From NCBI GenBank assembly GCA_964569865.1, contig CAZMVQ010000005.1, positions 1-59,206 on the forward strand: 59,206 nucleotides of DNA. Reading direction: 5' to 3'. A program made the translations under genes and the position numbers. Source of the stretch: DROE01 sp964569865. GTDB taxonomy: Bacteria; Pseudomonadota; Alphaproteobacteria; Rhizobiales; Devosiaceae. The notes beneath the pieces were generated by a model that saw only the letters and a list, made by a program, of their open reading frames with translations, was not told the DNA's origin and did not search any database. Shown here piece by piece: positions 41,304 to 51,804 of this stretch. Numbering within the stretch: position 1 is the stretch's first letter; each line of letters opens with the position of its first letter.

Positions 41304-41678
41304 GCACAGCAAAACCTCTTTGTTTTCAACCTATTAGAGGAAGAAATATTTAGTGGTTTTGGTTTTTTTGCCATGCAGGAAATGAAAACTGCCCATAAGT
41401 ATTTTTTTTGCCTTATGGTCTCTTTCCCACCATTTTTGAGCTGATTTGTCCGACAAAATTTCTAATGGCGCTCACCTATTGGCTTTCTTAAAATAAAAAC
41501 CTTGTGCTTGTGCTTGCGTGTGCTTGGAAAGCCGTGTTAGAGGGAGCGCGGATTTTACCGCAAGGCGTTGGCGATTAACCCTTGCATATTGACGAAAGTC
41601 CCCAATTTGCTGAGTTTTTGGGTTATGCTCACGAAGCTGGCTATTATTGAGGCTAACAGGTTTGAAGGGTTTTCCAGT
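41304..41678. other. intergenic region upstream of atpH
   Basis: No gene is seen in these 375 bases. A stem CCATAAG...CTTATGG (around 41393-41418, loop rich in T) and CCTCT...AGAGG (around 41312-41341) may end the preceding transcript. A short CTTGTG-type hexamer repeat lies near 41502-41525. The atp promoter should be in the last 150 bases, but no convincing -35/-10 pair is recognised. In-frame codons upstream of the atpH start are open but lack family character. Confidence 0.5.
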
Positions 41679-42238
41679 TTGAGCGCATCAAGTTCGGTTT
41701 TTGCCAATATTGCCAAACCTTATGCATCGGCATTATTTGATTTGGCGAATGAGACAAAATCAGTTGCAGAGGTTGAGAAAAACCTGTCCGAAATGGGAGC
41801 CCTTATAAGCTCCAGCGAGGATTTTTCTCAGGTGCTTTCCAGCCCGGTTATTTCTGCTGAAGCTAAAACAATTGTTATTGAGAAAATTCTGGCCAAAGCA
41901 AAATTTCATAAGATTGTAGCAAATTTTATTCGCGCCGTTGCGCGCAACGGGCGCCTGTTTGTGCTGCCCACCATGATTGATGCTTTTGGTGATCTTTGTG
42001 CCAAGGCCCGGGGCGAAATTTCTGCTGAAGTTATATCGGCCGCGCCCTTGAGCAAAAAACAACTTGGTGATCTTGCTAAAACTCTAAAAACCAAAACCGG
42101 CAAAACGGTTACGCTTGATGCAAGCGTTGATCCCTCCCTAATCGGGGGGCTGGTGGTAAGAGTTGGTTCGCAGATGATCGATTCTTCTTTAAAAACAAAA
42201 TTGAGCGCGATGAAAATTGCCATGAAAGAGGTTAGATA

Positions 42239-42239
<1 letters not shown>
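41679..42239 (+). CDS. atpH: F1F0 ATP synthase subunit delta
   Basis: The peripheral-stalk delta subunit linking F1 to F0, 186 residues. It has the typical N-terminus IAKPYASALFDLANE and the C-terminal DPSLIGGLVVRVGSQMIDSSLKTKL. I chose the TTG at 41679 because AAGGG lies nine bases upstream and the resulting length equals the usual alphaproteobacterial one. In-frame starts further upstream (41568, 41625) would add an atypical tail. Its TAA stop shares one base with the atpA ATG. Confidence 0.93.
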
Positions 42240-43773
<1,534 letters not shown>

Positions 43774-43774
<1 letters not shown>

Positions 43775-43818
43775 ATCAAAATTGGTGCAATCTAAATTGG
43801 TGCAATCTAAATTGGTAA
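43774..43818. repeat. 15-bp tandem repeat, three copies, after atpA
   Basis: AATCAAAATTGGTGC (43774-43788), AATCTAAATTGGTGC (43789-43803) and AATCTAAATTGGTAA (43804-43818) follow each other, beginning at the last base of the atpA stop. They widen the atpA-atpG gap to 80 bases, unusual for this operon. Confidence 0.85.
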
Positions 43819-43854
43819 AAACCAAAAACGCATAAAAAGGAACAGAGGACCAAA

Positions 43855-44730
43855 ATGCCCTCTTTGAAAGACCTTAAAACCAGGATCGATTCCGTTAAGT
43901 CGACTCAAAAGATTACCCGGGCCATGCAGATGGTGGCGGCGGCAAAACTGCGCAAAGCTCAAGAAAGAGCCGAAGCTGCGCGTCCCTATGCCGAGCGCAT
44001 GGAAAATGTGCTGGCATCAATGGGTGTTAGCTATGCAGCGCGTGATGATGCTCCGGCATTGTTGAAGGGGACCGGAAAAAGCGATGTGCATCTGTTGTTG
44101 ATTGCAACGGCTGATCGTGGACTATGCGGTGGTTTTAATTCCTCTATCGCACGCAGGGCACGGGCTCATGCCAATGATCTTATCTCTAAGGGTAAAACCG
44201 TAAAGATGATATTTCTTGGCAAAAAAGGCTATGATGCGCTTAAGCGGTTGTTTGCCGATCAGATTGTTGAAATGATCAGCTTTCGTGAAGTCAAGCAGAT
44301 CGGTTATTCCGACGCTTCAGCAGTTGGCGAAAAATTGCTGACCATGTTTGGAGCCGGTGAATTTGATGTGGCGACGTTATTCTATTCAAAGTTTGAATCG
44401 GTAATCAGTCAGGTTCCAACCACTCATCAGCTTATTCCTGCAAAATTTGAAGCACCTGAAGAGGGTGCAGATGAACGCTCATATGATTATGAACCCGATG
44501 AGGGGGCAATTTTAGAAGATTTGCTGCCACGGAATATCAGCGTACAGATTTATCGGGCATTGCTGGAAAATGGTGCCGGGGAAATGGGCGCCAAAATGAG
44601 TGCAATGGATAATGCAACCCGCAATGCGGGAGAAATGATTGATGGGTTGACGCAAACGTTTAATCGCCAGCGCCAAGCCCAGATTACCAAAGAATTGATT
44701 GAAATTATTTCAGGCGCTGAAGCGCTTTGA
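43855..44730 (+). CDS. atpG: F1F0 ATP synthase subunit gamma
   Basis: The central rotor shaft of F1, 291 residues. The N-terminal MPSLKDLKTRIDSVKSTQKI and TRAMQMVAAAKLRKAQ coiled coil, the ADRGLCGGFNSSIAR segment and the C-terminal EMGAKMSAMDNATRNAGEMI are diagnostic. GAGGA lies about six bases before the ATG. Confidence 0.97.
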   Translation: MPSLKDLKTRIDSVKSTQKITRAMQMVAAAKLRKAQERAEAARPYAERMENVLASMGVSYAARDDAPALLKGTGKSDVHLLLIATADRGLCGGFNSSIARRARAHANDLISKGKTVKMIFLGKKGYDALKRLFADQIVEMISFREVKQIGYSDASAVGEKLLTMFGAGEFDVATLFYSKFESVISQVPTTHQLIPAKFEAPEEGADERSYDYEPDEGAILEDLLPRNISVQIYRALLENGAGEMGAKMSAMDNATRNAGEMIDGLTQTFNRQRQAQITKELIEIISGAEAL

Positions 44731-44755
44731 TGAACACTTAAGTGAGGTAAATAAA

Positions 44756-46303
44756 ATGGCCGCCAAAACTACGCCAGCCAAGACAGCTACTGCCAAAACT
44801 ACGCCAGCCAAGAAAGCTGCTACCAAGACAGCTGCTACCAAGACAGCAGTCAAGAAAAAAGCAGGCGCGAAAACCGCCAGCGGAAAAATCGTTCAGGTTA
44901 TTGGAGCGGTTGTTGATATTCAGTTTGAGGGCAAATTGCCGGCAATTCTAAATGCGTTGGAAACCGATAATAACGGTAACCGTCTGGTGCTGGAAGTTGC
45001 TCAGCATCTGGGTGAAAACACAGTTCGCGCTATCGCCATGGATACGACGGAAGGTCTGGTACGTGGCCATGGGGTTACTGATCTTGGAGAGTCAATTCAG
45101 GTGCCGGTTGGTGCTGAAACTCTTGGCCGGATCATGAATGTTATCGGGGAGCCAATTGATGAAGCCGGACCGGTAAAAACAAAATTAAAGCGTGGAATTC
45201 ATGCTGAAGCTCCATCATTTGTTGAGCAAAATCCAGAATCAGAAATTCTGGTAACCGGCATCAAGGTGGTTGATCTTTTGGCACCTTATGCAAGGGGTGG
45301 AAAAATTGGCCTGTTTGGCGGTGCCGGTGTGGGCAAGACCGTGCTTATTCAGGAGCTTATCAATAATGTTGCCAACTCTCATGGTGGTTATTCGGTATTT
45401 GCCGGAGTTGGAGAACGTACCCGTGAGGGCAATGATCTATATTACGAAATGATCGAAAGTGGCGTGAACAAAGATCCAAAGGCCAATAATGGCTCTGCTG
45501 AGGGTTCAAAATGCGCCTTGGTTTTTGGTCAGATGAACGAGCCTCCGGGAGCGCGCGCAAGGGTTGCTCTTACCGGGCTGACTGTTGCGGAAGAATTTCG
45601 CGATCAGGGGCAGGATGTGTTGTTCTTTATTGACAATATTTTCCGCTTTACCCAGGCCGGTTCAGAAATGAGCGCGCTGTTGGGCCGTATTCCTTCTGCC
45701 GTGGGTTATCAGCCTACTCTGGCCACCGACATGGGGCAGATGCAGGAGCGGATCACTACGACAAATAAAGGTTCGATTACCTCGGTGCAGGCAATTTATG
45801 TTCCTGCCGATGATCTTACCGATCCGGCCCCAGCTACCTCGTTTGCTCACCTTGACGCCACAACCGTTCTTAACCGGGCAATTTCTGAAAAAGGAATTTA
45901 TCCGGCTGTGGATCCTCTTGATTCAACCTCGCGCATGCTTGATCCAACCATTGTTGGTGATGAGCATTATCAGGTTGCTCGTGAAGTGCAGGAAATTTTG
46001 CAGCGCTATAAAAGTTTGCAGGATATTATTGCCATTCTTGGAATGGATGAGCTTTCTGAAGAAGATAAACTGGTCGTGGCGCGGGCTCGCAAAATTGAAC
46101 GCTTTATGAGCCAGCCGTTCTTTGTTGCTGAAATCTTTACCGGTACTCCGGGCGTATTTGTAGCGCTTGAAGATACAATCCGCGCGTTTTCCGGGTTGAT
46201 TGCCGGTGAATATGATCACCTGCCAGAAGCTGCATTTTATATGGTTGGCACCATTGACGATGCGGTTGCCAAAGCACAAAAACTGGCAGCGCAAGCCGCT
46301 TAA
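44756..46303 (+). CDS. atpD: F1F0 ATP synthase subunit beta with Lys/Ala/Thr-rich N-terminal extension
   Basis: The catalytic F1 subunit, 515 residues. Core motifs are the P-loop GGAGVGKTVLIQELI, GERTREGNDLYYEM, and ALTGLTVAEEFRDQGQDVLFFIDN. The core begins at GKIVQVIGAVVDIQF around residue 43. Before it lies an extension of repeated TTPAK and ATKTA units, rich in Lys, Ala and Thr, partly duplicated at DNA level (AAAACTACGCCAGCCAAG twice). Such extensions occur, by memory, in several Rhizobiales AtpD. The ATG at 44756 follows GAGGT by seven bases. Confidence 0.96.
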   Translation: MAAKTTPAKTATAKTTPAKKAATKTAATKTAVKKKAGAKTASGKIVQVIGAVVDIQFEGKLPAILNALETDNNGNRLVLEVAQHLGENTVRAIAMDTTEGLVRGHGVTDLGESIQVPVGAETLGRIMNVIGEPIDEAGPVKTKLKRGIHAEAPSFVEQNPESEILVTGIKVVDLLAPYARGGKIGLFGGAGVGKTVLIQELINNVANSHGGYSVFAGVGERTREGNDLYYEMIESGVNKDPKANNGSAEGSKCALVFGQMNEPPGARARVALTGLTVAEEFRDQGQDVLFFIDNIFRFTQAGSEMSALLGRIPSAVGYQPTLATDMGQMQERITTTNKGSITSVQAIYVPADDLTDPAPATSFAHLDATTVLNRAISEKGIYPAVDPLDSTSRMLDPTIVGDEHYQVAREVQEILQRYKSLQDIIAILGMDELSEEDKLVVARARKIERFMSQPFFVAEIFTGTPGVFVALEDTIRAFSGLIAGEYDHLPEAAFYMVGTIDDAVAKAQKLAAQAA

Positions 46304-46349
46304 AGTTTAAAGCAGCCTGTGATTTGTTGAAATTAAGAAGGGATGATAA

Positions 46350-46784
46350 TTGGCCCAGGATGATAAACAAGAGATAAAAATCGAAATTGTCTCGCCGGAG
46401 AATCTGGTATTTTCTAAATCGGTTGCTTCGGTGACGGTTCCGGGAGCGGAGGGATATTTTACTGTTATGGGTGAACATGCCCCGGTAATGACTACCCTAA
46501 AGCCCGGCTTTATCAGTGTTGAAAGTGCAGGGGAAACCCAGACATTTTATGTGCAGGGCGGGTTTGCCGATATTTCTCCTGATGGAGTGACAATTCTTGC
46601 TGAGGAAGCCAAGGGAAGTGCTGATTTTGCGGTTTCAGAAGTGGAAGCGGCAATTGTTCAGGCCCAGGCTGTGTTAGATAAGGCTGAGGAATTGGCCGAC
46701 AAGGATAACGCACAAAATACTCTGGATGGTTGGAAAAACCTGTTGCTGGAAGCAGCGCAAATCGGCAGTTCCGGCTCTCATTAA
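46350..46784 (+). CDS. atpC: F1F0 ATP synthase subunit epsilon
   Basis: The epsilon subunit of F1, 144 residues, with the N-terminal beta-sandwich (EIVSPENLVFSKSVASVTVPGAEGYFTVMGEHAPVMTTLKPG) and the C-terminal helical pair. The start is TTG at 46350, preceded by AAGGG; no ATG fits. Closes the atp operon and is followed by an intrinsic terminator. Confidence 0.94.
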   Translation: MAQDDKQEIKIEIVSPENLVFSKSVASVTVPGAEGYFTVMGEHAPVMTTLKPGFISVESAGETQTFYVQGGFADISPDGVTILAEEAKGSADFAVSEVEAAIVQAQAVLDKAEELADKDNAQNTLDGWKNLLLEAAQIGSSGSH

Positions 46785-46812
46785 TCTAATAAAGCAGTTT
46801 CATAAATTATGC

Positions 46813-46852
46813 GGGTCAGCTTTGGGTTATAACCTGATAGCTGGCCCTTTTT
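46813..46852 (+). terminator. intrinsic terminator of the atp operon
   Basis: GGGTCAGCT (46813-46821) pairs with AGCTGGCCC (46839-46847), with one G-T wobble, followed by TTTTT. It lies 28 bases after the atpC stop and overlaps the 3' end of the convergent rppH gene. Confidence 0.92.
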
Positions 46853-47411
46853 ACTTTTGGTCGATAGAAATTTCACCCAGCCGGATTTTTTGCGGAATAT
46901 CTGCAAACCATTGGGCAAGCTGTACATAGATTTCATGTTTGAACGGGATTACCAGATCGGGAAGATTTTCCAGTTTCTCCCATCGCCATTCATAAAATTC
47001 AGGCTTATGTGCCCCGCCATCGGGCGCAAGGATATTGATTTCACTGTCATCACCGGTAAACAGCATGGCAAACCACATTTGACGTTGCCCCCTAAATTTT
47101 CCTTTCATCAATTTTTTGGCAACTTCTGGTGGAAAATCGTAGGTAAGCCAACTTTCAGCCTCGGTAATTAATTGGGCGGAAACAACTGAAGTTTCTTCCC
47201 TTAGTTCGCGAATAGCGGCTGTTAAAGCATCTTCATTGCGATCAATTCCACCCTGGGGCATTTGCCAGGGATATTGTATTTTTTGGCCGGCCAATTCGGA
47301 GGCGGGCAAATCATTGCGTCGTCCAACAAACACTTTCCCCTCCTTGTTAAACAGGGCAACTCCTGCACATGGACGATAGGGCTTGTAGGAAATTTTATTA
47401 GAACTTGGCAT
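46851..47411 (-). CDS. rppH: RNA pyrophosphohydrolase (Nudix)
   Basis: Removes pyrophosphate from 5' ends of mRNA to start decay; 186 residues. The Nudix box GGIDRNEDALTAAIRELREETSV is complete, with YRPCAGVALFNKEGKVFVGRR and YPWQMPQGG before it as in RppH. The ATG at 47411 overlaps the stop of the upstream deacetylase gene by one base (TGATG), so the two are translationally coupled. Confidence 0.95.
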   Translation of the reverse strand: MPSSNKISYKPYRPCAGVALFNKEGKVFVGRRNDLPASELAGQKIQYPWQMPQGGIDRNEDALTAAIRELREETSVVSAQLITEAESWLTYDFPPEVAKKLMKGKFRGQRQMWFAMLFTGDDSEINILAPDGGAHKPEFYEWRWEKLENLPDLVIPFKHEIYVQLAQWFADIPQKIRLGEISIDQK

Positions 47412-48583
47412 CAATTTGCTGCATTCATCAATGCGCTTACCGGAACCAGTTCAATGGATTGATCCTGTAGTTGAGCAGTCCATGAAACAATGGTGTTTAT
47501 GGAAACGGGCAGGGCTGAAATAATGCCAATTGCCTGCCCGTCGCGACGGGCGGTTTCAACCAGTATTTGCAATTGAGCAAGAATTGCGGCGCGGGATGGA
47601 TTTTGATCCAGCAACAAGGAGGCGCGGGCGAAGGGAACCTGATTTGCTGTAGCCAACTGTCTTGAAAGCGAGCGGTTGGAAGAGCCATCATCAAGATAGG
47701 CGATACCTCTGGTTCCCAATTCTTCCATAAACGGGGCCATATCATTGGCTGACGAGGTAAATTGTGCACCTAGATTGTTGACCATTCCCATATAGCCGCC
47801 GGTTCGTGCCATCAGCCAGAACAGGCGCTCCAGATTTACCCGGGCGGTAAATCCGGTCAGCAATGTATGGGGGCCCGGATCAGAATTGGGATAGTCAAAA
47901 GGCTCCATGGGAATTTCAAGCAGATATTCATGTCCTCCGGCTCGGGCGGCAGCGGTTGTGCGATCAATCGACCTGCCATAGGGGGCAAATGCCAGAGTAA
48001 TATTGTCGGGCAAGGACGAAATAGCCTCCATGGTAGCTCCCTCGTTAATTCCCATGCCGGTTACAACAATTGCCACCAGAGATTTGCCGGAGGCGGATTG
48101 GGGGGTTATTGAGGGGCGCGAATAGGAATTAAAAGGGGTTAAGCCATTGGGACCAATGCGCGGAATTGGTCCATTTTCGGTTTCTTCTATGAGTTCAGAA
48201 AGATTGCCAAATTCATCGCGTTGATTGGCGGCTAATTCTAGCGGTTGAGCAGCATTTTCAACATTTATGATTTGCGGCGTTTGTAGTTCGCTGGAGATTA
48301 TAACGGGTGAGTTTTGTTCGGGGGTAGAAATTTGAACCGGAGTGGAAATTTCTTGAGCAATTTCATTGGAATTTATATTGGTGCTGATGGGTACTTCAAT
48401 TGTTGGTTGCCCGCCAGTTGGGTCATCAACAATTAGAATACGGGCTAAAAAGCCAATCACAATAAGCCCGGAAAGCCCAAATAATATTCGCCCCAGCGGC
48501 AATTCGCGAGCACCATAGGCAAGGTTTATGCTGAATTTGGGGCGCTTTTTTTTCCCCAAAGGTGAGCTAAGATCGTCGGCCAT
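47411..48583 (-). CDS. divergent polysaccharide deacetylase family protein
   Basis: A 390-residue membrane-anchored envelope protein. After a short cytoplasmic tail there is one hydrophobic segment (LGRILFGLSGLIVIGFLARIL). A Pro/Ile/Thr-rich linker of about 110 residues follows, then the divergent polysaccharide deacetylase (YibQ/DUF610) domain: VAIVVTGMGINEGATMEAI, LPDNITLAFAPYG, GHEYLLEIPMEPFDYPNSDPGPHTLLT, and IAYLDDGSSNRS. In Rhizobiales this gene is usually next to ctpA and rppH, as here. Role in cell-wall or surface glycan processing is inferred. Confidence 0.9.
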   Translation of the reverse strand: MADDLSSPLGKKKRPKFSINLAYGARELPLGRILFGLSGLIVIGFLARILIVDDPTGGQPTIEVPISTNINSNEIAQEISTPVQISTPEQNSPVIISSELQTPQIINVENAAQPLELAANQRDEFGNLSELIEETENGPIPRIGPNGLTPFNSYSRPSITPQSASGKSLVAIVVTGMGINEGATMEAISSLPDNITLAFAPYGRSIDRTTAAARAGGHEYLLEIPMEPFDYPNSDPGPHTLLTGFTARVNLERLFWLMARTGGYMGMVNNLGAQFTSSANDMAPFMEELGTRGIAYLDDGSSNRSLSRQLATANQVPFARASLLLDQNPSRAAILAQLQILVETARRDGQAIGIISALPVSINTIVSWTAQLQDQSIELVPVSALMNAAN

Positions 48584-48645
48584 TTAATTTTACCTCAAAC
48601 GAATCACCTTCTAACCAGTAGTTTTTAACACAGGTTTAGAGCATT

Positions 48646-48674
48646 TTTTGGTTTTGATTGAATCAAAACCAAAA
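48646..48674. repeat. 29-bp near-perfect palindrome next to the assembly gap
   Basis: TTTTGGTTTTGATT (48646-48659) and AATCAAAACCAAAA (48661-48674) are perfect inverted arms around one G. It is preceded by TTTAGAGCATTTT, which resembles the AGAGCATTTT start of palindromic intergenic elements I recall from Rhizobiales genomes. It may be the left end of such an element, with the rest lost in the gap. Confidence 0.7.
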
Positions 48675-48693
48675 CTCAAAGTCGTTGTTTTTG

Positions 48694-48793
48694 NNNNNNN
48701 NNNNNNNNNNNNNNNNNNNNNNNNNNNNNNNNNNNNNNNNNNNNNNNNNNNNNNNNNNNNNNNNNNNNNNNNNNNNNNNNNNNNNNNNNNNNN
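48694..48793. other. assembly gap (100 N)
   Basis: Exactly 100 N, the conventional length for a scaffold gap of unknown size. It lies between the deacetylase gene and ctpA, with a palindrome on its left and a tandem repeat on its right, so it probably spans repeated DNA. Confidence 0.99.
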
Positions 48794-48837
48794 CCTCACG
48801 CCGGCAGGCTTTTATTATGGCCTCACGCCGGCAGGCT
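48794..48837. repeat. 27-bp tandem repeat at the right edge of the gap
   Basis: CCTCACGCCGGCAGGCT appears at 48794-48810 and again at 48821-48837, a period of 27 bp. The first copy touches the gap, so the true array may be longer. The 10-base spacer TTTATTATGG completes the unit. Confidence 0.85.
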
Positions 48838-48892
48838 GGAAACTGACCCTCCTACGGATCAGACCCGAGTGCATGCTTATCCTTAAAACGCT

Positions 48893-50308
48893 CTATCCAT
48901 TGGGATCGGGGGGAAACGCTTCATTGGTTTCGTTGCCAAGAATTAAGTCAATCGCATAGTTGAGCTGGGTATCAAGGGAGCGATCTCTGGGTACAAAAAC
49001 GGATGAACCGGTGGTTGCCTCATCATCGCTACCTCCGCCGATCTGACCATCAAGTGCGGCTTCACCCACTATTTCATCCCGCCCTTCAAACTCCAAAGGT
49101 ACGTCCTGAAAAATCTCAATATCAGGGCGAATTCCTACGGCCTGAATGGAACGGTTTGACGGGGTATAATAACGCGAAGTTGTTAAACGCATGGCACCAT
49201 TGGGACCAAGAGAAATTATCAATTGCACAGAGCCTTTGCCAAAAGAGCGGGTTCCGACAATGGTAGCGCGTCCCTGATCCTGCAATGCTCCGGCAACAAT
49301 TTCAGAAGCGGATGCCGAGCCGCCATTGATCAGAACAATCAATGGAATGTCTGCAACCAGCTTGTCCAGATCGTCTGGTTGTGCGTCATAACGGGCGCTT
49401 TCCAGCTCGGTGCGTCCGCGAGTTAGCAATATGGCTCCGCGAGATAAAAACGCATCGACAATCTGAACAGCTTGATCAACCAAGCCACCCGGATTGTTGC
49501 GTAAATCCAGAACCAGACCTAAAGGTAATTCGCCTTCGCGTTCTTCAATAATTCCGTTTATTGCGTCTTGAATGCCGGGGAATGCCTGCCCGCTAAAGCC
49601 ATCAAGACGCATTATGCCCACGTCTTTTTCTATCAGCCAGCGCACAGCACGCAGGGGAATCCGGTCGCGGTTCAGGGTTACATCAAAAGGCTTAGCCACC
49701 CCGCGCCTGACGACGGTAACGGTAATCGGTTCTCCAACAACGCCGCGCATTTGAGAAATAGTTGCATCCATTCCCTGACCCAAAATCGCTTTGCCATCGA
49801 GCTTTATAATAAAATCATCGGCTAGAAGTCCGGCTCGTTCCGCCGGGGTATCAGGAATTGGGGCGATGACTTTTACCACCCCTTCCTGCATGGTCAATTC
49901 AATGCCAAGGCCGCCAAATTCGCCGGTAGTATCCTGCATTACTGCATCGCGATTTTGTGGTGTGAGATAGCCGGAATGGGGATCAAGGGAAGAAAGCATG
50001 CCATCAATTGCGGCTTGAATTAGTTCCTTTTCGTCCGGCACATCAACATATTCTTCGCGAATACGATCAAACACTTCTCCGAAAAGCCTGAGATATGAAT
50101 ATACTTCATCGGGACTACGAGCCACGGATTCTTCAAGTGTTTCAGAGCTTTGGTTCTGGGCGAGCGCATTAATGGGCGCAAGTGTCAGCATAAGGGAGCT
50201 AACGCAAATTAAAGAGATCCGGCGAATTGATGCGAAGAGTTTTGCTTTGGGAAATCTGGCAAAAACTGCTTTGCCCAAATTGGATTTTTCAATACTTGAA
50301 ATGTGCAT
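48893..50308 (-). CDS. ctpA: carboxy-terminal processing protease (S41 family)
   Basis: A periplasmic protease of 471 residues that cleaves C-termini of envelope proteins. A signal peptide (ISLICVSSLMLTLAPINALA) is followed by the CtpA N-domain (VYSYLRLFGEVFDRIREEYVD), a PDZ domain (GGLGIELTMQEGVVKVIAPI), and the S41 catalytic part with Ser in NGGSASASEIVAGAL and Lys in GTRSFGKGSVQ. I chose the ATG at 50308, seven bases after the EnvC-like gene stop. It is downstream of that gene, matching the known link between EnvC-type activators and Ctp-type proteases. Confidence 0.95.
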   Translation of the reverse strand: MHISSIEKSNLGKAVFARFPKAKLFASIRRISLICVSSLMLTLAPINALAQNQSSETLEESVARSPDEVYSYLRLFGEVFDRIREEYVDVPDEKELIQAAIDGMLSSLDPHSGYLTPQNRDAVMQDTTGEFGGLGIELTMQEGVVKVIAPIPDTPAERAGLLADDFIIKLDGKAILGQGMDATISQMRGVVGEPITVTVVRRGVAKPFDVTLNRDRIPLRAVRWLIEKDVGIMRLDGFSGQAFPGIQDAINGIIEEREGELPLGLVLDLRNNPGGLVDQAVQIVDAFLSRGAILLTRGRTELESARYDAQPDDLDKLVADIPLIVLINGGSASASEIVAGALQDQGRATIVGTRSFGKGSVQLIISLGPNGAMRLTTSRYYTPSNRSIQAVGIRPDIEIFQDVPLEFEGRDEIVGEAALDGQIGGGSDDEATTGSSVFVPRDRSLDTQLNYAIDLILGNETNEAFPPDPNG

Positions 50309-50315
50309 GAGAGGT

Positions 50316-51689
50316 CTATTCACTCTGGGGTTGGGCTTGCGCTTGAGCCGGGTTTTGCACCGTCTGCCGAGCCCACCAAGGGGCCGGATCCAATGCCTGA
50401 TCCTGATTTCTAAATTCAATATAAAGGGTTGGACGTGAGACGCCAGCACTTGTTGTGATGGTTTGACCAATTGTTCGTGATCCCATGGTGCCCACTGGTT
50501 CACCTAATAGTATAAATTGACCAAGATCCACGTCGATTTTATCCAGACCCGCCAAAAGAATGGTGTGATCGTTTCCCGGATTTATTATGATGATCTGGCC
50601 ATAGCTTAAATAGGGGCCTTTATACATAACCCAACCATCGGCAGGGGAAACAACTCGAGCATCGGCTCTGGTTAGAATGGAGGTGCCTTGCGCAACGCCG
50701 CCAAACCCGTCATTTGCTCCAAATTCCATAACCACAACTCCGGCAGCGGGTGCAGATAAATATCCCTTGGCTGAAGCAAAGGGAAAAGCGGGGTTGGTCC
50801 TATCGGTATTGGCCAGTGCTGCAACAACCAAATCGGCATCTAGGGCGGAAATATTTTCACCTCCCTGCAGGTTATCTGCCTGCTGCGCTGCGTCAGCCGC
50901 TTCAGAAATTGAGGCAATTCGCAGTTTTAAGGTATCAACCAATTCACCTAAAGATGTTGCCTCTGTTGCCAGTTGCTCAGCCAATGCCTCTTCGGCGGCC
51001 AAATCGGCACCCACCCGGACAACCCCTAGTTTTCTGGCTTCAATCAGGGTTGCGATGCGCAACTGTTCTTCCAACAGGGAAGAATAACGGGCGGAAAGTT
51101 GTTGTTTTTCTTCCAATACCCGGTTTTTTGTAGCCTCTAGCTGGTTCAAATCCGAGACAATAATTTCGGCCCGCTGGCGTAATTCGGGTAAAATGGAGGT
51201 AAGCAGGGATGCCGAGCGGGCAGAATTTAAGGCATCAGAAGGGTCGATGATCAGGGCTGGAGGCGGGTTTTTTGAAATACGTTGCAGGGCGGCAAGCAAG
51301 GAAGAAATTTCGCTGTCTGAATTTTCGAGCCTTGCTGCGATCCGGCTTTCGCTTTCTAAAAGAACGCTAAGGCGTTTTTCGATGTCATCGACCTCAATTT
51401 CGGTGAGCTTTACCCGCTGGGCGGCAGCGATAAGGGCGGCGCTCTGACGATTGCGATCGCCTTCAAATTCCTCAATTTCTGCGCGCAATTGCGCTCGGCG
51501 CTCCTCAGAAATAGTGATGGCATTCTGAATTTCTTCTAACTGGGCTGATGCCTCAATACTTGCCTGCTCGGCTGAGTTTTGTGCCAAGGCATTTGAAGAA
51601 AAATTAAAAAATATCAATAAAGTCAAAACAAAAAAAGACAGCAAATATGCCGGTCGATTTTGCTTGTCTGGAAATTGAAAAATCGTCAT
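50316..51689 (-). CDS. EnvC-like murein hydrolase activator (degenerate M23 domain)
   Basis: A periplasmic protein of 457 residues: signal peptide, a long coiled coil (about residues 40-260, rich in Glu/Ala/Arg heptads), and a C-terminal LytM/M23 domain. The metal-binding residues of active M23 enzymes are not in place: the HxxxD region reads GGVAQGTSI, the HxH is LLAGL, and the final His is Tyr in TLYIEF. It therefore probably activates amidases as EnvC does, rather than cutting peptidoglycan itself. Its start codon lies inside a 16-bp duplication. Confidence 0.9.
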   Translation of the reverse strand: MTIFQFPDKQNRPAYLLSFFVLTLLIFFNFSSNALAQNSAEQASIEASAQLEEIQNAITISEERRAQLRAEIEEFEGDRNRQSAALIAAAQRVKLTEIEVDDIEKRLSVLLESESRIAARLENSDSEISSLLAALQRISKNPPPALIIDPSDALNSARSASLLTSILPELRQRAEIIVSDLNQLEATKNRVLEEKQQLSARYSSLLEEQLRIATLIEARKLGVVRVGADLAAEEALAEQLATEATSLGELVDTLKLRIASISEAADAAQQADNLQGGENISALDADLVVAALANTDRTNPAFPFASAKGYLSAPAAGVVVMEFGANDGFGGVAQGTSILTRADARVVSPADGWVMYKGPYLSYGQIIIINPGNDHTILLAGLDKIDVDLGQFILLGEPVGTMGSRTIGQTITTSAGVSRPTLYIEFRNQDQALDPAPWWARQTVQNPAQAQAQPQSE

Positions 51690-51710
51690 TTTTGAAAATC
51701 GTCATTTTTA
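51679..51710. repeat. 16-bp tandem duplication over the EnvC-like start codon
   Basis: AAAATCGTCATTTTTG (51679-51694) and AAAATCGTCATTTTTA (51695-51710) are adjacent with one mismatch. Each contains a minus-strand ATG, so the start codon has been copied; the outer copy is out of frame (offset 16) and could act as a decoy start. Confidence 0.85.
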
Positions 51711-51804
51711 CTGATCATAGAATGTAGAAAGAGTATTTAAGGCTTTGAATTAAGGGGCAATATGGTCGGATTTAGGACCGGTAAGTGTTTTTTGCCGATA
51801 CCTC

